This document shows, in pieces, positions 27,039 to 40,318 of a stretch of DNA of 64,000 nucleotides. Position 1 is the stretch's first letter; every line of letters begins with the position of its first letter. The notes under the pieces were generated by a model, which saw only the letters and a list, made by a program, of their open reading frames with translations, had not been told where the DNA came from and did not search any database. Made by a program: the position numbers and the translations under genes. Source of the stretch: Anisakis pegreffii (lineage: Eukaryota; Nematoda; Chromadorea; Rhabditida; Anisakidae). Location: assembly GCA_035041965.1 (NCBI GenBank), contig JAPYMA010002537.1:1-64000 (forward strand), in the 5' to 3' direction.

Positions 27039-30000
27039 TAACACTATTACTACTCGTATTATGATGTGCAGCCGTTCCCGGTTGATTCGGTTGAGCATTC
27101 GACGTGGATGCCCATTGCTGCTGATTCGTTGACGAATTACCTGTCGTCGTCGGATTATTATTATTATTATTATTCATCACTGCAGCACTCTTCACTGAAC
27201 CGGCACCATCCTGATCTCGTTTACCCATCGACCTTAAATCGATATTCAATTATCGCCTAAAACTTGTCGTCTAAAATTCATCGTTCAAAATCTCTTTTCA
27301 TCATTTCTTACTGCAATATCAAACAAAATCAAAATCAAATTCGTTCTGCATTACGACAACGCAACTCATAACTATAATACATTCCCAGCCGAATTACTCA
27401 TCGCATCTGCAACAAAAATTTCGCGATAAATAACGACAAGTGTACTGCACCGTCTCGTGCACACAACCTATCGTCACTAATTCGTGCAGCAAACTCATAA
27501 TCACCTCATTATCACCATGATATGTTACATCAAATGCTGTCAGCCATACAAACCGGTTTCAACATTCCCATCGCAACTGATAAAAAACTTGTCTTGCACA
27601 CAACTGTTCACAACACTCGATCGATACAAAACAATCAATGTGAACGAAACAATCGCTAAGCCAAACAATGTCAATCAAAAAATTTCGCTTTCCTTCTCAA
27701 CAAAAACAATCCTAACCGCCATCACTCAACACAAATAACTTCAAAAAGAAATGATAAACCAGTGAAGATGAATTCCCACTAATAACAAATAGACGTGGAA
27801 CATAAGTTTTCTCTCAAAATAGCCTTTATCATCAAAAGATTTTTTTCAAAGAAGACTCCTTATCTCACGTAACGATTGCAACATTCAAATACTCTAAAAC
27901 AAACAATATAAACAACAATTTTATAAATTAACGGACAAGTAAATAAACGACATCAAAAAACAACTTCATTTCAATTATTTATTTGCTATTTCATATCCAA
28001 ATGTTCCAATTTTCAAAATTAATCTCGTGCTTAAAGTTATGCCCAAATTCCCTACGCCTCTTCACAACTTCTTCCATACCCTGCAGAACTTCTCCAAATT
28101 CCAAAGGAATCCATCTCGGAAGTTTTGCTATTCCACCGAACACAAGAGAAACGAACGAATGAAATACGACAAGATATGAGACAAACCTTGTGTTCGCTTG
28201 ATTCGTATTCATACTCGCCTTATGAGCACGCGCTCTTTGCAGTTGCTGCGGATTATTATTATTATTATTATTGTTACTGTTACCAGTGGACACGTGAGAT
28301 AACGTGGACTGAACTGGATGCACGGTAGTTGCTAATCCTTTTTGATGTAGTTGACTACTGTTTGAGCTGCTGTTATTATTCGGAGATGATGCAACAACGT
28401 TGTGATAGTGACGGTGTGTTGACGTAGCTAGTTCATTCTCAACACCATTGTTATTCGTCGTTATATTCACGCTGTTCGTTGATACCTTCTTTTTCCAGCC
28501 TTGATTTCCATCCATCAAATAGTAAAATCCATTTGTAGTTGTATCCAGATACCTGAAACAACTCATCAATCGGTCAATCCGCAAACCAATTAATTACTCA
28601 CTTTATCAATTACTAATCACTAATCACCATCCTCTTCCCATATAACAAATCATTATCATTTCAACCCTTCATATGGTTAAGAGCTTTTTTTAAACATAAA
28701 CGTAAGTAATCGATTCCATGTTATTCATTCAAAAAACGCCTCACGACTGTCATTGTTGTGCAGTAGTATTATTTAGACTATTTGTATAGCGCTCTTATTT
28801 ATCAACATTCCAGCACAGCAAGACACATTATATCACATCAATGAAAGACTTAACGACTGCACCAAACGCTGCGTCACATTCAGACGAAATGCTTCCTTCG
28901 GTTGCTCGCTGCTGTATAAAAATGCAACCGAGCAAAAAAATTTCGGCGGAAACGAAAATATTTGTCATAAATAATAATCACCAATTTGTTTGCTCGCCCA
29001 ACTACCAACCTGCTCACCTAATATAACGAATAAATAAGTCTTCGAATAAAACTATGATTCATTCAATACAGTCGTTCACAAAATTTTTTCCTACAGCATA
29101 AAGTTGCAGTCAGTTAACTCTGTTCGTTCATCTATCTTTAGTCAGCGCTTACACTATCAAAATACATTGCAATACTATCTTTAGTCAGTGCAAAACTGGA
29201 TAAACTGTAAACGTAAAATATCATCAACGACAATCCGCGAGCACACTTGAAATTAGACGCAAACGAGACAATAATCACAAATGACCTATGTGATGAAAAT
29301 CATAAGGAAAGCAAAAATTAATGAAGATGCTGGAACATCAAGAAGGAGCAAAACTTATGTGCAACAGAGTGCATGAAGAAATTAATATCATTGGAGGAGG
29401 AGATACGAGACGAACAGCTTTGCCGAGCCCCAATACCAATACTCAACTTACGAACAACAACCGCAGATTTCAAATAAGAGGAACACAACTTCAACTGAAA
29501 TGAAACATCCATCCGAATGAATGAACGCAATCAAAATATTATCATAGTTGAATGGAATGCACACACAACTAAGCGTCGTTCATTCAGCACACGTCACACT
29601 CTCAATAAGCAATTATTCCAATATTTCATCAACATTTTCAAGCCAATTCCAATATCACTCTCTAAATACATTGTTGTCAGCATACTCGTATCATTATCGA
29701 TGTGCTATCACTGTCCTGCGCTGTCGTTATTATCATATCAACTGTGTGAACGAAAGAACGCCTTTCAGATTCATGCATCAAACCGGTTTCTGTTTTCGAT
29801 ACATTCAACTCAGTCCACTGGGACGTAGCAAATCGTTAAGTGATACTGCTGCTATCAATACCATTATTTTTATACTACTTTTTATCTCATTGTTATATGC
29901 TCATCAAACATATTATTTGTTCAATTAAATTCCCTTTCGATTTCCATTTCAATTGAATATATCGTCTACGATAATAATGTGCCACATTTCAAGGATTCTG

Positions 30001-33000
30001 GGAGTACGCAAAAACCATTCGTGGGTAAGTATGCAGTTCCAGCTGCAAGCTAAAAGCTACATTCCAGCAGAATCAGCTACTCAATAGAATTTTGTGGCCG
30101 ACGAAACAGAACTGAAAATTGTAATAAAACTGTCCTCATCGAAAAATACATCAAAACATTTTGTACAAAAAAATAATTATGTACTTCAAGCTAATAATTT
30201 CACAACTATCACGCTCACAAATCAGTGATCAGAATTCCCCTAACCTAACCCATACACCTAATGAAACTACCCCAAATAACCCAATAATAACTACTATGAA
30301 TGACCGATCAAAGTCACAAAATAATCCCTTGCAATTCCAAATAAGATTACTGAGCTGAACAATTATATGATTTGCCCTCACTAATTGATCCATCTACGTT
30401 ACACAAATACAACTTCAAAAACTCCGTCAGTGTGAATGCTCGTATAGATGTATGACGGACGGTACGATCTCAGAAGGTTTTTCGTTTTGTTTTGTAATAT
30501 TACACCATTACAAGTATACACGTATGTCTTATGCTTGCTACTTGGTTCACTTTTTGCGATTATATTCTATTACTTCGGTTAGCATGTTCGTTTCCACATC
30601 TACGCATATATCGAAAGATGCTACTTATCCAATAATTGAATTCAATCGAATTCACCGAACGCCATGACGACCGCTGAGACTGACACATTTCATCTAAGTG
30701 GTCACTAATTTGATCCAATTTATACTTGCATAAAACTGATCTTAAAGAAATTATGACAGATTTGAACAACTTAACACGACAAAAAAAAAACAATCTAATG
30801 GATCGTTGATCAATGCTCAATCCCGTAGGCAAACGAAAAGAAAGCGCGTTCCTCTCTCTGCACCACAGAAACAATCAAGAAACGTTAATAAAGTGCAACG
30901 CAAGGTAACGTGATCAATCGATAGCTGAATGTGGAGTATGATCTGGCCAATCTCACTGATATAATATGATATGATAAAGGTAGAAATCAATAATTCTTGC
31001 GGCTATACAAGCTCTAAATACCTATACAACAGCCATAATGCGGGCGTGATTGCATTTGTTCATATGTACAAATCAATCCATCAATAATTTCACTGCTTGA
31101 TATCACAAAAAAATGAAAACAAGATGTTATTGTGTACCAAATAAAACGTTCGTTGATACGAAATAGATGGATGGGTGGATGGTCATGATGATGTTGATGT
31201 CGGCGATAAGAATAACGACGAATGCGTAAAAAGAAAAGATCAAATAAATGGAACTGCTGACGAGGATACGACGAAAAATAAGAAACAAGGAAAAAATTTA
31301 AAATAAGCACCGATGCGACAGAGACGAGATCGAAGCATCCACAAAACGAAACCAAATAACAAACAACATTACGCCAGGCTAGATCTATCTATCTCTAGTC
31401 ATCCCATCATCCATCTCGAGTCATGCTTCTTTCCCAGCGCTAATATTCAACAACAAAACTATAAAATTCATCACCCATTGCCGTCAGTCCTACAATTCAT
31501 CAAATACAACATAAATAATTCCATTTCAACAGCAAATATTGCTCCTATACCCTAACTACTACAATACAAATTCTTCTTCGTTCGCTCATAAACAAACGTA
31601 CCAATCTAACTATAGATAAGACAAAACATATCGACAAATAAATTAAATAAACGAACAAAAATACGCCATACATATACTTCTTTCATCTATCTGTTTCTCC
31701 CAAGTAGCATTGCCTTTAACAAACATCCAATACAACTAAAACTATCACCATTTCTTAGCGAATCACCAAATTTACTAACAGTTCCGCCGCTAGTACTCGT
31801 TCTATCGTTTGTCCTTTGCACTCATTCATGCAGTTATTCGCTCATTCATCATTCCTCTACAATACTCTAACTCATTTCCTGATATACCTTAACACTACCA
31901 TGACCCGAACACACCTATAACTTCCTCATCATCAACTCCCTTATCGACTCATTCCACTATAACTCTTCTTATTAGATAATCATATCATATAATCACATTC
32001 TTACATCAATAAAAGATACAACGCAAAACCGATTCAAGCGTTTCGTTTCCTTCAACAGTCGCCTGCTTCGCTTCGCATCCTCTCGTTTCGCCTTCATTCA
32101 CCGCTTATTTTCTCTCTGCTCACCCATTCTAATTTCGACTTACATCCATCTCAACTCAGCACCACTTTAACTGATTTTATTTCCATCCAGACCACACCTT
32201 CTCACCGAAATCTACTCAATATAAACGCTATATGATTCAAGTTTCATGACAAACCCACCAAACACCCTCCATGTAATCTGCATTTTATCTCGCACACTCC
32301 AACATACTGCTGCTATTGTTAATACAATCCTCCACAAATAAATACAACATCACATGAATGACTACTGCCTGAACGATGATGCAAAACGACCAAGAATATA
32401 ACCCACATATATAATATAATACATTCAAGTCTGCTACATATTACACAACACAACCAAATACTCCGTTATCTCAGTCCATCCGCCGCCGCCTTTTCAATTC
32501 AGACTTCAGATTATTCAAACTTCAGTCAACTTTCTCTCGTATCTCGTTTCTATAAACCCCACCATCCACCCATCGATCCACGAATCAGCCATACACTCTC
32601 ATCTCGTCTTATACCAACTTATCAACAACAGATTCTCACTTCCCCATTCCTTCTGCTCTCATCCACCCGTCCGTTCACTACCGGCAAAAACCGCTGCATA
32701 ATCCAATCGTCTGAATATCGCGTAACATCCATCCTCTTCAGCCCAACCACCAAAACACTTTCCAATTCTCTACTCATTGATTTTTCTGCATGCAGTTACG
32801 CAATTGCTCCAACAATCAACTGACTACGTAAAACTATCAAATGAATGACTGAAGACAAGTATAAAGAGGAATAAAAGAATAAACAAGTGAATGAGTAGTA
32901 CATGCCAAGTCAACGAGACGGCTAGCAAACAAACAGATCAATCGCATTCATCCCTATATCTTGTCCCGTAATATCCACTGATATTCTCCCTCCCTCTCTG

Positions 33001-36000
33001 CTATTTATCTTATCCCCTATATCCGCCTTCTGTCTTCTCTATTTTCTGTAATTTGTTACGCGATCGTCATCTTTTCACGACCGTCATCCTCAACACACCA
33101 CTATCATCATCACATCTCATTAAATAAAACAACTAATCAATTCATCATGCTCTCCTCTTGTATATCATCAAAATCCATTCACAATCACACAAACCTTCAC
33201 TTCAGCATCTCTATCCCTCCCTCCACCCTTACCTTTATCAATAGCCATCTAACTGAATTTTTATCTGAACATATCTACATCACATGTATTTCTGCAACTC
33301 GACTACGCTAAACTGTTCTGACAAACTAACTCAATTCAGCTTTCTAGGGGGCTCTTCGTAATTTCATAAACTCTTGAAAGTGCTTGCTTGCATCTATTAA
33401 ATTTCCTACTAAATTATCGCACCCATTAATTTTCCTATCAAATTATCGCATCTATTAAAATTTCTCTCTACTGTAAAGTAAAAAACAAAACGGTAATAAA
33501 CGAATGAAAGAAGTGAAGTGAAAATTCGAACTCAACATTCAGATTTCCACTGAAAAGGCAACGATATTCAAAGAAAAAAAAACAATCACTGAACAGTGAA
33601 ATCGCCCTAATCATCATTATGCTGTTGTTGATTCACTGCATGTGCACAGCAGAATAAATAAAAGTGGGTATGTACCAAACGAATACAACACAACAAGCAA
33701 CAAACACAATCATGAACAGTACGGCTGCTGCATGACGTTTACAATTATGATACAACAGCAGCATTCAAGCATACAGTACCAACACTGTTCATATCCATTC
33801 TTTTTTCGCTTACATTCGCCCACAAACGTTCTACGAATATTTCCAAAACCAGAACTTCACATTCATATCTGTGTGTGTGCATATTAAAAGCACTCTTCAA
33901 ACAACTTACATAATATGCATATTAAAATTGTTAAAAGCACTTTCCAAACAACTATCATTATCTACCTATCATATTCACTATTATCACAAACCGTACACAA
34001 TATATAATACGTCATTGTTTTATCCTCATACTAAATTCAATTTCATCTTATGACAAATGCATGCTGCACATAACAGCCAGCATTAAATGCATACACCATT
34101 CACACTCTCGCATCTCAAATTATTAATTCACACACAACTGTCGACAACGACAATAATGCGATGATCTGTCCACATACAAAAACAAATCCAAATTTATCTC
34201 GTCCATCGAACCTACCATGTACTCATCACGTATGGATGCATTACCTTCAGTAAAAGACAGCACACTCAAACAAAATTCAGCCTAATCAAACAGTCAACGA
34301 GTAGATCCGCAATCCATATCACGCTATACGCTACGTACTACTCGCTTGTCCTAATAAGCTCTATATCTCGAACAAATACGCGCAGACACACTCACCAACA
34401 CATATATTATACGCCATGCACTCCGAGCCACATCAAACCGATAATGGAAATATCAAAGAAAAACGTTGCGAAAGATGGAAAAAATTTTTTCGAAGAACTG
34501 AATTCAATGAGAAATTTCGTGACCGCGCATGAACTAATACAGCGTCTACGTATATGTACGAACAGAACATAGCTATCAAAATGATTAGGGGGAATATCAA
34601 TTTTACTACGATCAAGCAGAACACATCCTAGCCAATATCCTTTTATATATGGTACGCTTTGAACTGATTAATTTATACTGTTACTTGGACGTCGAGTGGT
34701 TGACTTGTCAATCGCTGCGAGTGAACGGCGGAATATTTATATTACTAGAGTTATGATTATTTGTTGGATTGACATTTGTCTACGATTAATTATGCAAAAT
34801 ATTCATGGCTACTAGTTAATTACTCGGTTGCGTTCGGTTGGCCTGCTCGCCTAGCCAGCGGGGTGGCGTAAATTGAGGCACGGAAACGCGAGCATTGTGG
34901 CCAGCAACGTTAGAAACGTTTGATAGCCTGGCCAATCCAGGTAATCCAGGTAACGTTTTGAACAGTTTCATTCACTCTCGTTCACCCTTTCTTTCAGTCA
35001 ATCCCAATGATCAAAGCATCACTTCAAAAAGCAACAAAACTTAACATTCCTCGAAAATAAACAAAACAACATTCACTCATCAATTCCAGAACCTAACCTA
35101 TATCTTTATCATCGAGAAAACCGTCAATAACCTCATCTAATCGCCAAAAGACTTCATCGCACAGAACAACGCTCACGCTTTACTCAACTACCTCACAAAC
35201 ACAGACATTATCAACAGCAACACAATTCGAATACGGTAGTGGAAGCATAACGGAAGGAAGCATTTGCATGGATTCGTGGATGCTTGAATGAATTCGGAAG
35301 AAAATCACACTTCGTTCATCATAAACGTCAACGCCATACAAATATATGCTGCTGTTGCTACGTCGCATCGACCAACTCAGAAAAATGCACATAAATATTT
35401 ATAATAATAATATTCAGATAGCAGAACGCACTTGCACACATCTCCTACATTATTGTATTCGTTTATACTTCTTTCTCAAACGCAAAAACGCCAACAATCC
35501 TATCGATTCCTTGATTTTGTTTTTCTTTTTTGGTCTGCGAAACGTGAAACGAAACGAAACGAAACGAATGCATGGAATCGGTGAAAACGGTGGAATAAAT
35601 AATTTGAATTAAAATTTGAAACGATCTGTCATTTCAATACGGTGGCAATACGGAAACCAACAAACGAATGAATGAATCTGTTCAATTTTGAATGAGTTCA
35701 TCGAGAATTATGCAGAAAAACAGCTGACTTTCTGTCTGAACACGCTTAAAATAACTTAACAAATCAGCTTTCAACTTCGTCATTTCATCATATCGCTGCT
35801 ATCTATTTTATAAGAATGATTTCACTCGTTTAAACCCGCTCTCCCCCTCTGCTAAAAAGCAAACAAAAACAAAACAATCAACCAAATGAATTGAACATAG
35901 ATTTTCCTAGTCTAATGAATATCATTCATCTGCTCCGCAATGAATCGCCGCGATCAACAAATCGAATGAAGAAATTTCGTACGCGCACAATGAAGTGAAT

Positions 36001-39000
36001 TCTTTTGCCTCGAATGGTAGTCTTAGAAGAGTAGAAGCAAAGATATGTTAAGATTAAATGCAAGCAGAATAAAGCTGAGAAGTAGATAAGCAGGAAGATA
36101 GAGTGTCGATTAAAATGTGATATCATTTGAAGTAATTACGAAAGCAATAAGGAAAATGATGAAAAACCGAATGGATTGAATGAAAACCGAATGAATGCAT
36201 AAACTAAATCAAAATTCTAAGAAACAACACCCCTAACCATTCTATATTTATGACACTAATCACAACATGAATTGCAATAATTGTAATGCTAAAGATGAAT
36301 TCATCAACACTACAATTATTGTCACTATTCTAGTAAGTATCATAATAACTACCTTTGAAACCAGAAACCCACTATCACTTTAAGAAAATAAATAAATTAA
36401 ATTTGACTACTGAAGTGGCAAAATTGGTAAAAATTTCACCAATTTTACTTGATATCGACAATCGTAGCATCACATTCTAGCGGCATAAGTGCCTAACATT
36501 TCCTAGAGTCTCGGTTCTTGCTCAGTTCAACAATTTTCGCTTGCTCCGTTGCTTTACCCATTCACAATGTGTGCAATCTTCTCGTGAATTGCGCGAAACT
36601 CTTTTTCAAAATATAGCCATACAGAATGAAACACAATGCGAATGCCTCACTCAAATGCGAATGCAATACTACGACTGTCGATATCCTGAGCAATTTTGAA
36701 GCAGTGGTTTATGCTAAATCGTTGAAATCAGTACTGCACATTAAAATCCTCCCTTGCAAAATGCCGCAACACATCGCTGAAGAAACATTTTTCGTTAAGA
36801 TATTTATTTCTATTTGTCTTCGTTCTATCCATTTTTCTGCCCACAAAAATTCCTACAACAATTCACCACTACTTCAAAACCGCAGATAGAATATTACTAT
36901 CCTATACACCACCAATCTCACCAGTAGTTCTCTTCGACGTACTCGTTATGATGTTGTTGAGTTGTCGTGTCGTTGCTTGTGGCTTGTTGCAGCAAATGAT
37001 TGTTGCCAACCGTTGTCAGCGACGTTGTCATATTATGAGCGTTTGCCCTCAGATCATTAGGTGACACCGGAGCACAGCCCATCAACGATCGCGGTTGCTG
37101 TCCCTGGGCCTGTGATACGCCAGCGCCCGACTGCGGTAACAATCCGGGCATTCCGTTCGGCACACCACCCTTTATCAAATTCTCCGAATTTGTGCTGTTC
37201 ACATACTGAGCCGAAGAAGCATCTTTTACTGACTGTTGTTGCTGTTTCAGTCCGCCACGCCTAAAATTGTTCCTTATAGACTCCACTTCTCAATCACTTC
37301 AGAACTCAACAATAGTCGATGTCTGTTCAATATGCGAGGAGTACGCATGAATCTGAATGGTCATAAACAAATTTTTGATTGAATTATAATATTTTACAAG
37401 CTGTATTATAGAACAACGGCATCGTTATATCAAATTATAAATACAAAACAATGTCACATTCAATCAGATAATCATTTGTTCAAATAGTGAACGGTTCACA
37501 ACAAAAAGCCATCAGAGTTGGCTCAACGATAAGCACCGACCTATTCCTTGGTAACGATTGCCCGTGATCGTTTCGATTCGATGAAAGAGCCGCATTCGAA
37601 CGTCTCGACTGCCCTTCACGGCCCGCATAATCCACGTCAATGTCAACTTTCTTCCATGTTTTAGCACCCTTTCCACCTTTTGATGATGCATTACTAGGTG
37701 TTGCCGTACTGCCATCCGTCTTCTCTTTTTCTTTACCTTTCTCCTTCTCCTTATCTTTTTCCTTATCCAATTTCGCCTCCTACAATCGAACGTCTTTATT
37801 CACTGGTTCATATCACGTGAACTTTCAAGGGATTCGAATGGTTCAGAGTGCTGAATGAATTTGAAAAAAAGAATGAATGCATGAATAAACAAACGTTTGT
37901 GTTGATTTCGTGTTTTTTCTCGACCGAATCCGATTCGGGATCAAGTGATTGTGTTTGCCTTACTGATGTATTCTGCGCCTTTGTGGTCGCAACCGCACCA
38001 GCTGGCGTCACATCATCTGCTTTTTGTTCATCACTAAGTACGGCTGCATTCAACGATGGCCACACTTTTTCATCAACTTGCCTCACTCCCTATTAATTAA
38101 CAGCTCTATTACAATTTTACACAAATCACAACGCTATCATAACAACCTTAACAACTACGTTAACGATACATTCTACTAATATTCAAACCAACTATATCAA
38201 TAATAAAAATAACAATAATCACAAAAACAACCTCATTATCGTTCTGTTTCTGCACTGGTACAGGCAACCCAGTTACAACCGACGCAACTGTAGGCATAGG
38301 CACATTTGACGGCACGGCAGCTTGCTCGCTGGTTATCGCCGCAGAGGTGGCACTCACGCTATTTGCAATACCCGCTTTCGGTTTAGTCTACAAAACGACA
38401 TCAATCACTATTCAACTCTCAAATATCGAAAACTTCAACTAATTACATTTTCAACTAATTCGCATCCATAAACACCTACAAATATCTAAAACAAACCTAA
38501 TCACACTAAACCATCCATCTTTTATTGTCAATTAACCCAACGACATCACCAGCAAATCAACCAAATAAATCACTTTTCAGAACAAAGCAATCTCTAATCG
38601 CTAATCTCTAATCAAACAAGCGAAATCCCTCAGGTTAAATCAATCAGAACTCGAAAAATTTTCTAATTAATACCACGTTTTAATACATACAGGTCTAGTA
38701 ATAATGATAACAATGATAATAATAACAATAATAAAAATAATCAAGTGAAGAACGGAAATAAATATGTAAAGAGTAAAGAAGAAAAAACCTTTATATCATC
38801 TTTGCTCGGTGCAGTGGCCGTTGGCTTTGTGGTTACGTTCACTTCGACCTTCTTTTGTTGTTGAGCAGTTGGCAAGGCTGGTACGGACTGTTTTTGAGTA
38901 TTGTTTACTGACGGAGTCTGTTGAGCAACTTTTGCTGATTCTACACCCTCTTCAGCAGTGCCTGAAATACGAAATTAATGCTTTATTAACGTTCTGAAGA

Positions 39001-40318
39001 GAGCTTCAGACAGTTCACTTGTACTCATAAAAAGATAAGGATAGTAACCAGTAATGAATCGAACTACAATAATAATCGTCATCATCACAGCAATCATTAT
39101 TGCGATAATCATGTACTCAGCAATAGCATTATTGATATTATCATCACTCAACACCTCATAATTGAACCGGTTGATTCAACTCGAGTACTCTCAAGCATCT
39201 GTACATGAATGTGCCAGCCTCATCAATCAATCCAACTAAATGTGATTTACGTGATCTTCGCATCAAATATTTCACTTACTCACCCTATTGAACTCTTAAC
39301 AAAAGAGAGAATTCTTTAAAAACTCTGCAAATTATTCCTCTGCCCAACGCAAAACATCAACTCGAAAACAATTTACTCTCAAAAGTAAATAGCATCCAAA
39401 ATAACGAACGTTTTGAAGACTGTCTACTGAACCAAGCGTTGACAGCAGGCAATGGTGCTGGTTCGAGGACAATTTCCTTCTGAACCGGTTGGGTGTTTAC
39501 TGCCTCCGAATCGTCTTTTTCTGCCGCCGGAACGCCACTATCCTGAAAAGGCTTCCAATAAAAGCCATGATATCTGTTAATTATTCAACAAAGATGACAC
39601 AATTCAAAAGTTCTTGCAACTGATATCGCCTTTAATAACAAATTTTCACCGAAAATTTCATCCAAATCGATCAGTAAAACAACGCAATTCAAGCAGCATC
39701 AATTTCATCATTGAACAGAGAAAATTTTTAGCAACAACCAACACATACTTAACTTTTAAAAGATGAAAAATCAAAGAATTTTGAAGAAACGATGGCTTAA
39801 CACTGAATGCAAAAGACACGACTTCGTGAACAAACCTTCACTTTGGGATGCTTCTCGCTCCGGTATCTTGGTGGCTTATTTCGACGATTGTAATAATGTG
39901 GATGTGGTTGTGCTAAAGAGGTCGACTGATGCTTCGAATCTGAATGCTGCGACAGCTGCTTAGCGTCCTTTCTATCAGAAGCATTATTACCATTACAATT
40001 ACCCATAGCCCCACCGATTGGCCCATTACTACTCAAATTATTTCTATTGTTATTAATATTATTATTCAGCGAAGCATCTTCATTTGACGATGATATCTGT
40101 TGCTGTTGATTTGATTGTTTGCTGATACCGCTAACACTATTACTATTACCATTATCATTATTATTAATATTATTATTCTGATTAGCGGTATGCACATTCA
40201 CGGATACGCATCCCCCAGTTGAAGTTGATGATGAATGGATATTACTGCTGCTGTCAGATGGATCTGCTGCACCAGAAACAATACGGGCAAACGATATCAT
40301 CGGCTTATTACTGGCCAT
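21370..40318 (-). CDS. larp-1: La-related protein 1 (LARP1), La-motif and DM15 RNA-binding translation regulator
   Basis: Nineteen exons join in phase to 6009 nt (2002 aa, about twice human LARP1): 39836-40318, 39428-39542, 38789-38961, 38232-38387, 37895-38089, 37541-37779, 36922-37260, 28187-28552, 25856-27232, 25399-25591, 24381-25148, 23820-24142, 23532-23751, 23118-23312, 22778-22980, 22475-22583, 22189-22364, 21807-22047 and 21370-21507. The La motif ([20 protein letters not shown]) is near residues 1137-1215. Conserved linkers follow: [28 protein letters not shown] and KTRHSKNPP. The DM15 repeats ([53 protein letters not shown]) lie near residues 1806-1957. LARP1 is known to bind the cap and 5'TOP of ribosomal-protein mRNAs through DM15. 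The N-terminal 1100 residues are mostly low complexity, with poly-Asn, poly-Gln and poly-Ala tracts and a [10 protein letters not shown] block. Exon 14 has an AAG/CAG tandem acceptor. Confidence 0.93.
25995..27040 (-). repeat. Coding homopolymer tracts in LARP1 exon 9
   Basis: Trinucleotide runs in frame give amino-acid runs: ATT repeats at about 27,001-27,040 encode poly-Asn, a CTG/TTG mixture at about 26,320-26,345 encodes poly-Gln, and a GC-rich mixed-codon run just left of it encodes poly-Ala. Smaller Asn runs occur at about 27,158-27,175 and 28,252-28,272. The Asn runs are nearly pure single-codon repeats and so are likely to be length-variable, whereas the Ala run uses mixed codons. Confidence 0.85.
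28553..36921 (-). other. 8.4-kb LARP1 intron 7
   Basis: The flanking exons join cleanly in phase 2 (donor after ...ENY plus TG at 36,922; acceptor CAG at 28,553-28,555), restoring [12 protein letters not shown]. The intron is A/C-rich on the plus strand. I find no nested gene; the open frames inside are short and without family resemblance. The only compositionally distinct part is the island at 34,660-34,960. Confidence 0.7.
34660..34960. promoter_or_regulatory. GC-richer, complex island inside LARP1 intron 7
   Basis: Within otherwise low-complexity sequence this 300-bp segment has balanced composition and several homeodomain-like cores: ATTAATTATGCAAAAT, TTAATTAC and GATTGACA. A GC-rich stretch follows (GCCTGCTCGCCTAGCCAGCG, GTAAATTGAGGCACGG). 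It has no meaningful open frame. It could be an intronic enhancer or an internal promoter for a shorter LARP1 transcript. The regulatory role is inference. Confidence 0.35.

Noticed and set aside
24219..27249. Several further long open frames on both strands over LARP1 exons 9-11
   Set aside because: They overlap the confirmed coding frame and consist of shadow translations of CAG, AAT and GC-rich repeats.
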